Assembly: GCF_963576615.1 (NCBI RefSeq)
Contig: NC_088708.1
Span: 52,377,196-52,441,195 of the forward strand
From: Watersipora subatra
Lineage: Eukaryota; Bryozoa; Gymnolaemata; Cheilostomatida; Watersiporidae
Length of the DNA stretch: 64,000 nucleotides
Direction of reading: 5' to 3'
The notes beneath the pieces are model-generated. The model did not search any database. It had not been told where the DNA came from and saw only the letters and a list, made by a program, of their open reading frames with translations. This document shows, one piece after another, positions 10,772-20,762 of the stretch (within the stretch, counting starts at the first letter, position 1; every line of letters starts with the position of its first letter). A program made the translations under genes and the position numbers.

Positions 10772-10779
10772 ATTGGCGC
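10772..10779 (+). promoter_or_regulatory. E2F-type element upstream of CDT1 exon 1
   Basis: ATTGGCGC matches the E2F consensus WTTSSCSS and overlaps a reverse CCAAT (ATTGG). It lies 12 bp upstream of the inferred CDT1 start codon. CDT1 is a well-known E2F target in animals, so the position is sensible, but an 8-bp match alone is weak evidence. No TATA box is obvious in 10780-10960. Confidence 0.4.
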
Positions 10780-10984
10780 CATAAGCACGTTGTTTTTAAT
10801 CTAATGTTTTTTGGGAAGCCCGAAGTGAAGCCCTGTGTTGTTGTGCTCAAATGATACTCTCAAGCTACGAATAGTTTAATTATTGTCTTCACATTTTACG
10901 AATAACCAATGAGGTTTACGACATTTGCAGTTTTCCGTAAACGTACTAAAAGCTTTAGACAAAAAGACTGAAAATTGAATTAAC

Positions 10985-11053
10985 TGGAAAGTACAGTCTA
11001 GTTCTCATCAGAAAAGTCTTGCGGTCGCAGAATGCGGTGTATACGGTATAAGC
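10985..11053 (+). repeat. Dispersed repeat R, copy 1, left fragment
   Basis: AAAAGTCTTGCGGTCGCAG followed by GCGGTGTATACGGTATAAGC matches the reverse complement of 47225-47305. It ends exactly at the left TAAGC target duplication of LTR element D. The rest of this repeat copy is found after D (22386-22444) and after transposon T (29483-30166). Confidence 0.8.
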
Positions 11054-11273
11054 TGGTGTGTAATCGAGTTTTGAGATATTATGTAGCCTAATGATGTTTA
11101 AGGCAATGGTGAGACAAGTCAAGGAAAGTGATGCTTTTGCCATGGTATTAAAGCTATCAGATTAACAGCTTGATTGGCTTCTCGGTGCTATGCCATATAA
11201 GCTATACGGCAACTCACGGATCGGTTTATTCTACAGTGTCGTATCAAGGAATGTACCTGCACGTTATTTAACA
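11054..11273 (+). repeat. 5' LTR of element D
   Basis: Begins TGGTGTGTAATCGAG and ends CACGTTATTTAACA (TG...CA). It is preceded by the target duplication TAAGC and followed at once by a TGG primer-binding-type sequence. Same length as the 3' LTR. Confidence 0.88.
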
Positions 11274-11291
11274 TGGCGTCGTAGGCAGGAT
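11274..11291 (+). other. Putative primer-binding site of element D
   Basis: TGGCGTCGTAGGCAGGAT starts directly after the LTR, as expected for a sequence complementary to a tRNA 3' CCA end. I cannot assign the tRNA from memory. Confidence 0.6.
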
Positions 11292-11375
11292 ACTGTGTTG
11301 TTACATTAATTAATTGAGGGGTGTTATTATACTGTGTTGTTCTAATATATCGTTGAGGGTTGGTAATATGGGTGC

Positions 11376-11522
11376 CAGAGATTACGCCTACAAGTGATTT
11401 TGCCTACAGGAGATTACGCCTACAAGTGATTTTGCCTACAGGAGATTACGTCTACAAGTGATTTTGCCTACAGGAGATTACGTCTACAAGTGATTTTGCC
11501 TACAGGAGATTACGTCTACAAG
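11376..11522 (+). repeat. 32-bp tandem array (TTACGYCTAC motif), left arm
   Basis: Four and a half copies of a 32-bp unit that starts AGATTACGCCTACAAG and continues TGATTTTGCCTACAGG. Later copies carry GTCTAC instead of GCCTAC. The leading 19 bp (11376-11394) recur exactly in reverse complement at 19621-19639, at the outer edge of a second array with the same core motif. This suggests the terminal arrays of a foldback-type transposon nested in element D. Confidence 0.75.
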
Positions 11523-13349
11523 CTGATAGACTATGCCTACGATCCAGGATATTGCCCCTACTTTAATTCTGTGAATTGTGATGCAGAAAATTACGAATGG
11601 CACGATGAATGCATGTTTTGAACGTGTGTTGATGTATTTTATTATGTAAATTATTTTTTATATCAAATCCTTTAATCATCCATATATCAAATCCTTGCAA
11701 ATATATACATTTAATTCGAGTTGATTATTGGAAACCATGGTGATTTAACAGCCGTTTATTTGCAACAAACCGTGTTATTGAAGTTAAAACCACATTTTTA
11801 TTGAATTATTAAGCAAAAAACAAGCGTATGTATTTTTGAAGTTGTTACTCTTATACATACAGACACATGTCAATAACTGAGTATTTCTATGTTATCAGCA
11901 GCCCATCACTAAAAGTGATCAATGGTTGTTGGTCAATATATCATTTCATAACTTTGGAGTTGTTTTTTATCTCCTATTGCATACCATTATGTTTCACTTT
12001 TACATGGAGCCTCCCTCACAGCCAGTTGAGATCACCCTTGGGTACATATGCATATATACAGAGTAAATTACAAATACAAGTTATATGATTTACAATAGTG
12101 TCATCCATCATAAATGAGCAAAAGAAGGCTCTCATAAAAATTTGATTTTTCTGCATATAACCTGTTATTTCACTTTGATACAAAAGAAATTATTTACTAA
12201 ACAATATTGTTTTAGCAAGAAAAAATATGACATATAAAGGAGCCAACTCTAAATTAACAAAAAGACCACAAAACAATTAAGCACGTTTGATAAAATTATG
12301 CTAAAGTGGCCATAGCTTCAACCACATTGTAATGCTGTAATAAATATCTTTGAAATGAAGTAAAAACCCATTTCTCAATCTCCTTGCATGGCTACTATAA
12401 CTGCTCCTTCTCTTTAGCTTTGCTATATAATAAGCATACATTAAAAGACTATTTCGAAGTGAATATCATTTAGACTTATACAAAATTACTCACTTTTGTA
12501 TAATTTGGAGGAATTGGGCTACTTTTGTACACACAACAGTTCATATGCTAAGTACACATTCTTGCAGTATTTTTACTTGCTGAAGTTTTCCTATTTCATC
12601 AATTGAATCAATAGATAGATTATAAGTTTAGGATTGATTCTGCAAAAAAATACAAACATCCAGTTACAGATTTATTTGCTCCATTTTCTCATTCATCACA
12701 TATAAGCACCATCATGTCAGTGATACATCTTGAAATGGTAGTATCTGTACTTGTACTAGTATTTGTTCAATAACGTATGTATCGTCATATCACCCTATCT
12801 TCTGACTGTCATCATTCTTTCTCAATCGACTTTCAATGTTCTACAAAGTAGAGTAGAAGGTCATGAAAAAGCAATATGTTTTTTGAGAATATTAGAAAGT
12901 ATGATAATGCAATTTACTTTCTCTAGCTCGATACATCAGAAACCCAACACTGAGCGGATAAGAAAATTTGCACAGAGAACAAATGCAAGATTTTGCAAGA
13001 TTTTTGCAAGATACAGAACAAGTCAACTTAAGCTAGGTTATAGGTATAATATTCTAAAATGTTCAAACAGTAATATAATGATTAAACTTTTGCTTCATAT
13101 TTTGTGAGCCAAAAGCCCTGCTAATCATTGTATGAGCTAGTTTAGCCTGTTTAGACTAGCTTTAAGAAAGGAGTCGAGTGTTCAACAACAGCAAAACTCT
13201 AACAGACAACTCCCAAATCGCTTGTTGAGAGAGTCTAGAGCTATTTTTGTGCCTGCTACATATTGCATAAAATGATGCTTGGTAGGCTAAGAAACGAGGT
13301 ATTAAGGGACTCCATGCGAGTGCCGAGAAAGTGGCCGAAGATGAACTGA
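11523..13349. other. Non-coding interior of the nested region in element D
   Basis: AT-rich, with no gene-like frame. The open frame at 12763-13107 has no recognisable composition or motif. No internal repeat was found apart from the flanking array. Confidence 0.4.
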
Positions 13350-13930
13350 CAACTTAGCTGATAACACAAAGCCTCAACAGCTACACAAGACAAAGCTCCC
13401 ATGCTGCAACAAGATTTATGCTCTCTTGAATCTTGAGCCAAAATTTGGCACATGAAATTTAATCCACAAAAGTATTACCATCTCTCTATTGGCAAGTCGT
13501 CTTTGCCGATAGATACAAATAACTTTCTCATCTTATATGATCACCATCTTCAAAGTGTGACTTCTAATCCTTATTTTGTGGTAGAGCTGCAGAATGATCT
13601 GAAATTTAATCAACATATTTTTAAAATTGAATCCGAGGAAGAGCAATTAATCGGCATGCTTACAATGGTTCTGAAAGATGCAGATCAAAAGACAAGAAAG
13701 ATAGCTGATACTTCACAAGTTAGACCTGGTCCTGAGTATGGCTGCATGGTTTGGGACCTTTACCTTACAAAGGATATTACTTTACTAAAGTGAACTCAAA
13801 ACGCTGCACTGAGATTTTTGTATAGACAAAAAAGCAGAGTTAGTTTTCTTCAACTATGAGAAATTAATTATTTTGAAACCTTGAAAGACAGATGAGTTAA
13901 CTTTGTCATAATGTTTTTAGTAAAATTCTG
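13350..13930 (+). pseudogene. Decayed LINE reverse-transcriptase fragment
   Basis: The frames read in order: LADNT in place of the catalytic [FY]ADD, LQQDLCSLES, AKIWHMKFNPQK, DLKFNQHI, then PGPEYGCMVWDLY and, after a TGA, QNAALRFLYRQKSRVSF. This is the thumb and C-terminal order of jockey/CR1/RTE-type LINE ORF2 (LQ.DL..L..W...W.M.FN..K, LEY...VWDPY, Q..A.RF). Decay includes loss of the second catalytic Asp, a frameshift before the LQQDL block, a stop in place of the usual Trp after LES, and stops near 13791 and 13857. It lies in the non-coding interior of element D. Confidence 0.75.
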
Positions 13931-14782
13931 GGTGGTGATAGTGACTTATTGATCAGGACCAATATCAATATATCAATATTGACATTGGTCCCATTCGCTA
14001 CCTGAGACTTGTAATTTAGATGTTGCGTACAAAGCTACATACATAGAAAATGGTAGCGTACAGCCTGCTACACGGTATTGGCGTTTCATAATTTACAGTT
14101 TTAGACTAATTGTACTGCTCAGAGGATGAAATTTTTAATGTAATGTTACTTATCACAATTAGCCATCCCAAGACAAACAGTTTTAACTCATGATTCAACC
14201 TTTTGATCAATCAACCTTGCTTGCAACACAAAATAATAAAACCACTACATAATTATATGTAATATATATTATGTATATGGTATAATATACCAAAGATATA
14301 ATATTACTACTACTATGTATATATTAGCAATGCATAAGACATTGCTAAAACAATGTTTTACAAAGCAAGCTAAAACAAAGCAATGCGTAAAACATTAAAA
14401 GTGACCAGAAGAATGGAACAATTTAGTTATAAAACAACTATTTATTTTTTTGTTATTTATTCGCAAATAATCATATTATTCTGTCTCATTCATTTACCCA
14501 CACTCGTTTGACTATTAAATTACTATAAGCAGACAGACCAATGCCCAATATATCGAAGTATTAATACTAGTTCACCGTTAGTTGCAGACTATTAATTAAT
14601 TACAAACTATCAATAAATAATAATTCGTAGTACAACGAATGGTACTACCACCCTAAGGTGGTGATGATTTTATCAGACTCAAAGCATCTACCAAAGCTTT
14701 GAGATTTTAAGCACACATCTTAGCGTTCTTGTGGCTCCGAACAGCCACCAGTACTAATAGTAGCAGTGGTAGTAATCGTTAA
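13931..14782. other. Non-coding stretch before element A
   Basis: AT-rich sequence without a gene. It ends with GTTAA (14778-14782), the left target duplication of LTR element A. Confidence 0.5.
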
Positions 14783-14929
14783 TGTTGTATCTTATTAGGA
14801 TCTGAATTAGCTTTATGGTTTACACATGTTTATTGTTCCCTTCATGGACGAACACCGATCACCCTAAATCTCGTGATTAATGAGAACCAAACATTGAACA
14901 GATAGGGAAGATAACTCTAATATACAACA
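14783..14929 (-). repeat. 3' LTR of element A
   Basis: 147 bp, ending in the inverted octamer TGTTGTAT...ATACAACA. Identical to 19166-19312. The adjacent GATGGGGAAGAG on the minus strand (14931-14942) is the polypurine tract. Confidence 0.92.
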
Positions 14930-15037
14930 ACTCTTCCCCATCTCAATAAAAATCTAGATACAGCTGATTACTTGATTGTCGAATTCGCAAAGAAAAAATA
15001 ATACTCTATAATAATGAATATCTGGGTAATAGTAATA

Positions 15038-18000
15038 TTAAACTTCTTCAATCAGTCTCTTAGGTGGCTGCCGCTCTCGGTTAGATTGTCGGATAGCTGT
15101 AGGCGTAGGTAGGGATATGCGAGGAGTGGTAGGAGAAATCGCGGATGCCGCGCCACCAACACCAGGCAGCGCCCCTCCAGGCGGGCCGGGCGCAGCCGGA
15201 CATCCCACAGACTCGCCTCGATCCGACACACTTTCCGGATCTACAACAAGCGGCGGATTTGGGTCAATCACATTCAAAGGTGCCTGGAACTCTTCAAACT
15301 GAGTATCAACCAGCCTTGGTTTAAGCTGGTCAAAGTGTCTTTTCCATATTTTATTATTGACCTCTATACTATATAGTAATTGCCCTTCTCTTGACCTAAC
15401 CCTGCCTTCTAGCCACTTTGTACTACCTACATAGCTACGTGCCCAGACTAATTCCCCGGTTTGAAATCTGATAGGTTTTCTACCTCCACCCCTTGTAACG
15501 TAATGATCTTCAAAGGTTGGTCTAATCATATTTAACTTGGTAGTGAGCTCCCTTCCCATGAATCGTAGAGCGGGCGACTCCCCGGTGCCTATGTGCGGAC
15601 AATTTCTATAAGCTAGTAAGAATCTATCTAAACACAATTGTATACTATCAGTTGGATTCTCTTCCATACACAACTGTAAGCCATGTTTGATTGTTTTTAC
15701 GAAACGCTCTGCCTGCCCATTCGTAGCTGGATGATAAGGAGCAGATCTAGTATGCTTGACCCCATTCGATTGTAAAAACTGTTGAAACTCATAAGACACA
15801 AACTGCGGCCCATTATCGGATACCAACTCTTGGATCAAACCGTATCTCGACATATAGTTAGCAAGCATTCCGATCGTACTAGTAGACGTAGTGCTAGTGG
15901 TTAAATATACTTCTGGCCATTTAGAGTACGCGTCTACTATTATCAGCAGCATTGTTCCTTTGATTGGTCCCGCATAGTCAATGTGAACTCTTTGCATAGC
16001 TTTTTTAGCTGGTAACCACGGGTGAACTTCAACTTTTGGCGGATCTCCCCCCAGTGACTGACAAAGTGGGCATGCTTTGCAACATAACTCTATGTCTCGA
16101 TCAAAACCAGGCCACCATATAAACGAGCGTCCTAAAGCCTTCATTTTACTCATGCCTAAATGACCCTGATGGAGCTCCTCTAATAGTTTAGCCCTGAGCT
16201 TCTCTGGAACTATTACTCGTAACCCCCACATTAACACTCCTCCTACTAGAGACATTTCGCTTTTCTTAGCTATGAAAGGTTTCATTGATTCAGATGATGC
16301 TTTTTCTAAACCACCCTCCCGTAACCTACCTACTACTTCTGACAATACCACATCTGTACGAGTGGCTACTGCAACTTGTTCAGAATTAACCGGTAAACTT
16401 GCTGCTCGGAATACATAAGCTACTTCCTCCTTTTCAGACTGATCATTATCACCTTTCTCAGCTGGATATCTAGACAGAAAATCTGCTGGATTTTGTTCAC
16501 TTCGACAACACTCAATCTGATAGTTAAACCCAGATAATTTTAAGGCCCATCGTTGTAATCTCTCTGCTGCCATGACTGGTATGCCAGCTTTGGATCCAAA
16601 TATTATGCTTAATGGCTGGTTGTCAGTGACTAGTGTAAATGTACGCCCAAAGATAAAATAATAAAAGCGCTCAACTCCAAAAACTATGGCCAAAGCTTCC
16701 CTTTCTAGCTGAGGGTAGTTTCGCTCAGCTTTCGACAAAACTCTACTAGCAAACTGAATCGGCTGACACTGACCATCAGCTGACCTATGGGACAAAACCG
16801 CGGCTACTCCATCTCTAGAGGCATCACAAGTAAGTACAACCGGTTTGTTTGGATCAAAATGAATCAGAAACTCACTAGTAATCAACAACTTCTTAGACGT
16901 TTCAAACGCTTTCTGCGCTTCTAAACCCCAGACTGGCGAATCAACAGCGACCTTCAATAACTCTGTTAGCGGCTTCACCACTTCTGAAAATCTCGGAATG
17001 AATTTTCTATAGAAACCCAGCATGCCTAGATACGACCTCAACTTTTTGTCATCCTTAGGTACACTGGTATCAACGATACTTTCTACCTTACTAGGGACAG
17101 GCTTTACACCTTTCTCATCAATTATATGACCTAGGTATTGCACCGAAAGCTGCATGAACTTACACTTACGCTTGTTCAGTCTCAACCCAAACTGTTCTAG
17201 TCTATCCATTACGGCATCAAGGTTTATATTATGCTCAAGCTTAGAAGTACCGGAAACTAAAATGTCATCATAGTAGACTTGAACCCCTGGTAATCCATTT
17301 AAAACTTGCTCCATCGCATGCTGCCAGATAGCAGGAGCCGTCTTGATACCGAAGGCCAAACGTTTAAATCTAAACAAACCTTTGCATGTAGCTATAGTTA
17401 ACAAGTCCCTGTACTGCTCATCTACTACCATCTGGTTGTAGGCAGCTGATAAATCTAGTGTTGTAAACAGCTTACTACCCGACAGTTTGGACAGAATGTC
17501 ATCCATGTGTATCTGGGGAGGGGACAACTCTTGTAAACATGAGTTAATAGTGGGTTTAAAATTACCGCATAGCCTAAGACTACCATTTTCTTTCACTACT
17601 GGTACTACCCCTGACGCCCACTCACTAAATTCTACAGGCTCGACTATTCCTTCTTTTACTAGCCGGTCTAACTCGACTTCAACCGATTCTTTTAGTGCAA
17701 GTGGTATCCTATATGCTTTCTCCCTAACTGGCTTACTACCCTCTTTCAAATACAACTTAGCTGTTATGTTTTTCAGGGTCCCTAAACCAGGCTGGAATAA
17801 CTCAGTGTGACGAGCCAACACCTCATCCAATGACAGACCGTCTCCACCACCTACCTTGCCAATCCCTCCAGCGTGTAAAACCGATGACCAGTCTATAGGA
17901 AGCCGTCGCATCCAGTCCCGCCCCAGAAGAACACATCTAGCACCAGTGACCACATACAACCACAGATTCCCCGACCATCCGGCATAGCGCACCTCTGCCC

Positions 18001-19126
18001 ACAGCCTTCCTTTGCAGGCTACCGATTCACCTGTAAAACTATAAAAGTTCTTATTAGATGGTTGTAAAACTAAATGTTTAAATTTAGTGTCATACACATA
18101 ATCAGGGATTAGAGTGGTAGAGCATCCGGTATCAACTTCCATGTTTAGCTCTACTTGATTTATTTCACAGGTAACAGTTATTGGATGGCCATGTTTAGGT
18201 AAGCTTTCAGTTGCGTGTACTACCTCCGAAGTAAGATATACAGGATTCTCTCCATCTTCATCATCTCCGGATTCTCCGCTTCGATGGTTGGACGGGCCAG
18301 TACTGTCTACGGTTTTTACACTGCTGCCGTTCTCCTGGTTAGGTTTCTTCTTCTGGTCATTCTGGCGGCATACGGGTTTTATATGACCTTTCTTATGGCA
18401 TTGATGACATTCCGCGTCCTTAAAAGGGCAGTTATTGGCCAGATGGGTCCTTCGGCCACATCGGTAGCAGGACTTGTTACCTTGTGGTGAAAAGTTTCGT
18501 TGGACTACCTGCGCAACGACCTCTTTATTGGCACCCAGTTCGCGATGCTTTTCATTAGACCGAGTTTGGCTGGCCTGATTGAATATCATCATTTGTTCAC
18601 GTGCCGCTTCGTGAGCTCTAGCATCAGCTTTGGCTTGATCAAATGTCAGCGCTGCATTTCGAAACAATTTCTCTCGCAACCGTTCATCATAACATCCATA
18701 GACCAGCTGATCTCTAAGATGTTCGTTGCGTGTATTGTCAGCAAAACCGCAATCTTGAATTAGTCCAGTGATTCGTACTAGATATGCATCAACAGACTCT
18801 TCCATTTCCTGTTTGGCTGATCGAAATTTGAAACGTTCTATAAGCACATTTGCTCGTGGTTGAAAGTGATTATCAAATCTCACTAAGATTTGATTAAGTG
18901 TTTCTCCGTGGTCCTCCGCCAAATCAAATGTATTATATATGCGAAGCAATTCAGGACCTCCCAGTGTCAGAAGGATTGCTTGCTTTCTAGCTTCAGCATC
19001 ATCAGGAATACCTGATGCAATGAGGTACAGCTTCAGTTGCTGTTTAAAAGTTCTCCAGTTTTCCAGAGTGGGAGGTTTTCCCATTACACACAGTAGTGTA
19101 GGAGCTTTAATTCCCATCTCTGCCAT
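15038..19126 (-). CDS. gag-pol: Gag-Pol polyprotein of LTR element A
   Basis: A 1,362-residue polyprotein in one frame. The first ATG in frame is at 19126, only 39 bp inside the 5' LTR; the open frame itself extends 9 codons further upstream. Gag ends in two CCHC knuckles (about residues 219-250; the first has T-H in place of the usual G-H). The protease has VDTGCS at about 330. Reverse transcriptase carries YYDD at about 618, a variant of YVDD. RNase H has CDAS at about 767. Integrase has an HHCC zinc-binding region near 985-1020 and a complete D,D-35-E set (HIDYAG about 1049, SDNGPQ about 1104, QAER about 1140), followed by a GPY/F-like region. Single-frame Gag-Pol with this order is typical of K02A2.6-like Ty3/Gypsy elements. 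It shows no stop or frameshift. Confidence 0.93.
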   Translation of the reverse strand: MAEMGIKAPTLLCVMGKPPTLENWRTFKQQLKLYLIASGIPDDAEARKQAILLTLGGPELLRIYNTFDLAEDHGETLNQILVRFDNHFQPRANVLIERFKFRSAKQEMEESVDAYLVRITGLIQDCGFADNTRNEHLRDQLVYGCYDERLREKLFRNAALTFDQAKADARAHEAAREQMMIFNQASQTRSNEKHRELGANKEVVAQVVQRNFSPQGNKSCYRCGRRTHLANNCPFKDAECHQCHKKGHIKPVCRQNDQKKKPNQENGSSVKTVDSTGPSNHRSGESGDDEDGENPVYLTSEVVHATESLPKHGHPITVTCEINQVELNMEVDTGCSTTLIPDYVYDTKFKHLVLQPSNKNFYSFTGESVACKGRLWAEVRYAGWSGNLWLYVVTGARCVLLGRDWMRRLPIDWSSVLHAGGIGKVGGGDGLSLDEVLARHTELFQPGLGTLKNITAKLYLKEGSKPVREKAYRIPLALKESVEVELDRLVKEGIVEPVEFSEWASGVVPVVKENGSLRLCGNFKPTINSCLQELSPPQIHMDDILSKLSGSKLFTTLDLSAAYNQMVVDEQYRDLLTIATCKGLFRFKRLAFGIKTAPAIWQHAMEQVLNGLPGVQVYYDDILVSGTSKLEHNINLDAVMDRLEQFGLRLNKRKCKFMQLSVQYLGHIIDEKGVKPVPSKVESIVDTSVPKDDKKLRSYLGMLGFYRKFIPRFSEVVKPLTELLKVAVDSPVWGLEAQKAFETSKKLLITSEFLIHFDPNKPVVLTCDASRDGVAAVLSHRSADGQCQPIQFASRVLSKAERNYPQLEREALAIVFGVERFYYFIFGRTFTLVTDNQPLSIIFGSKAGIPVMAAERLQRWALKLSGFNYQIECCRSEQNPADFLSRYPAEKGDNDQSEKEEVAYVFRAASLPVNSEQVAVATRTDVVLSEVVGRLREGGLEKASSESMKPFIAKKSEMSLVGGVLMWGLRVIVPEKLRAKLLEELHQGHLGMSKMKALGRSFIWWPGFDRDIELCCKACPLCQSLGGDPPKVEVHPWLPAKKAMQRVHIDYAGPIKGTMLLIIVDAYSKWPEVYLTTSTTSTSTIGMLANYMSRYGLIQELVSDNGPQFVSYEFQQFLQSNGVKHTRSAPYHPATNGQAERFVKTIKHGLQLCMEENPTDSIQLCLDRFLLAYRNCPHIGTGESPALRFMGRELTTKLNMIRPTFEDHYVTRGGGRKPIRFQTGELVWARSYVGSTKWLEGRVRSREGQLLYSIEVNNKIWKRHFDQLKPRLVDTQFEEFQAPLNVIDPNPPLVVDPESVSDRGESVGCPAAPGPPGGALPGVGGAASAISPTTPRISLPTPTAIRQSNRERQPPKRLIEEV

Positions 19127-19165
19127 TGTGCTATTACTGCTAATCCCATCCAATCGTCGCCAATT

Positions 19166-19312
19166 TGTTGTATCTTATTAGGATCTGAATTAGCTTTATG
19201 GTTTACACATGTTTATTGTTCCCTTCATGGACGAACACCGATCACCCTAAATCTCGTGATTAATGAGAACCAAACATTGAACAGATAGGGAAGATAACTC
19301 TAATATACAACA
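19166..19312 (-). repeat. 5' LTR of element A
   Basis: Identical to 14783-14929 and followed by the right copy of the target duplication GTTAA (19313-19317). On the minus strand a TGGCGACGA sequence begins 2 bp inside it and is the probable primer-binding site. Confidence 0.92.
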
Positions 19313-19527
19313 GTTAAGAAAGCCAATATAGGAAAGGAGATAATAAATTGTTAAATTGATAATAAATTGACACTTCCACGATTTTCGTTCTGATTGATAG
19401 ATGACTTTAATCAATAGTATGTTTTTCAATCAATGTAAAGTGAAAACACTATTATTGCATTACTTTTTACCATGTTTTTTACATTTTTTCTTCAACAATC
19501 AATGGTATGCACCATCTCCATAATTGT

Positions 19528-19639
19528 AGACGTAATCTCCAGGAAGTGTAGACGTAACCTCCAGGAAGTGTAGACGTAACCTCCAGGAAGTGTAGGCGAA
19601 ACCTCTTGTAGCCGAATCTTCTTGTAGGCGTAATCTCTG
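19528..19639 (-). repeat. Tandem array of GTAGACGTAA motif, right arm
   Basis: Units of 22 bp (GTAGACGTAA, YCTCCAGGAAGT) repeated three times, then diverged units with GTAGGCGAAA, GTAGCCGAAT and GTAGGCGTAA. The outermost 19 bp (19621-19639) are the exact reverse complement of 11376-11394. Arm units differ in length between the two sides (22 versus 32 bp), although the TTACGYCTAC core is shared. Confidence 0.75.
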
Positions 19640-19839
19640 TAACCCGCTGTCTAGCAGCCATAATCGCACACAACTATGACAACCACTTTTGACACACCTA
19701 ACAATTAACACCTCGAGGAATCACTATAGCACTACTACGATAATGCTACTTCACTACCTATACAACGTGGCAACCCAAATCTATAAATAACAATCACCTA
19801 CCCGAACAACGCTACGACACAATAGCGTTAGTAATTAAT

Positions 19840-20762
19840 ATTACCGGGTTGCAACTAGACAGCTAGATGTTGGTGTTTTCCCTAAGTTGAGGCTAGATAG
19901 TGGAAACGTCTCTAGTTCTTTTAAGTCTTGGCTTAGTGGGTTTGCGGTTGCGTGGGAGCTTACTTCGTTCCGTATGGATAATACTGAAGGTGGGGTCCCA
20001 ATCTTTGCGGGGAGGACTAAGCTGTTAGTTTTACTGGGCGCTATCGGTAGAAGAGGAATGAAGTTACTGAGAAGCTTAGGGTTTGATATTGTGAGCCAAG
20101 CAGCTGATGCTTATCAAACGGCTTTAAATCTTTTGAGATGTCATTATGAGAGGGAGGAAAGTGTGTTTGTGAGAACGATGAAGTTTGTTACTGTCTCACA
20201 GGCTTTAGGGGAAGAAGAGAGAGAATACTTGGTGAAAGTGGAAAAGTTGAGTATAGTTATGGATTTCGGTGATGGTAATGATGATTTAAGGCAGCGTTTT
20301 TGTGTAGCTTTAGCAGTGAATGGTTTGTGTGATTCCGGTGCCAGAAAAGGCCTAATGCAAGAGACTGACTTAATTTGGGAGCAGTTATCTAATAGATTGA
20401 AAGCTAGACATTTAGCTAGAGAATCAGAATCTATTATCAGTGGTGCTAAGAGAGATATCAAGGTGGAATCTAGTGACAGTAGTTTTCTTGCACCTGTTTG
20501 CCGCGTTTCTAGAAAGATTGAGAAATCTCATGATGAGCGTTCTAGTTATAGGCTGCCTAGGAGAGATAGTTCAGGTAGTGCTAGATCTGACACCTTTTCA
20601 CCTGGGTGGAGAGGTAGGCAAAGTTATAAAAGGTCATCACCTAGACGATATAATTCCCCTGCTAGAAGTATTATTTGCTTTGCTTGTAACAGGGAAGGAC
20701 ATCAAGTTAGGGATTGCTCGAGTGCTAGGTGCTATGTTTTTTCAAAGAGGTCACATTTCTAA
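19840..20762 (+). pseudogene. gag: Gag of LTR element D (frameshifted in second zinc knuckle)
   Basis: A Gag-like frame open from about 19840. Its true start is unresolved: the first in-frame ATG is at 19974, inside the conserved region. The order is a helical capsid-like domain, an Arg/Ser-rich linker and a CCHC knuckle, CFACNREGHQVRDC. The second knuckle begins in this frame (ARCY) but completes in the +1 frame (FQRGHISKDC). A run of six T's at 20738-20743 marks the break, and this frame stops at 20762. The break is inside the knuckle rather than between gag and pol, so I read it as an indel, not programmed shifting. Confidence 0.75.

Larger units (their letters stand above)
14783..19312 (-). 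mobile_element. LTR retrotransposon A (Ty3/Gypsy), intact and apparently recent
   Basis: A complete 4,530-bp element on the minus strand. Its two 147-bp LTRs (14783-14929 and 19166-19312) are identical by my reading. It is flanked by the 5-bp duplication GTTAA (14778-14782 and 19313-19317). One uninterrupted Gag-Pol frame fills the interior. A TGG primer-binding-type sequence lies just inside the 5' LTR and a purine tract just inside the 3' LTR. Identical LTRs, a perfect target duplication and an open frame all point to very recent insertion, and the copy may still be mobile. It is inserted inside element D. Confidence 0.93.

Noticed and set aside
12763-13107. 114-codon open frame
   Set aside because: Amino-acid composition is that of AT-rich random sequence and no motif is present.
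20738-20743. Programmed gag-pol frameshift site in element D
   Set aside because: The T6 run is not in the phase for -1 slipping, and the shift falls inside the zinc knuckle rather than at a gag/pol border.
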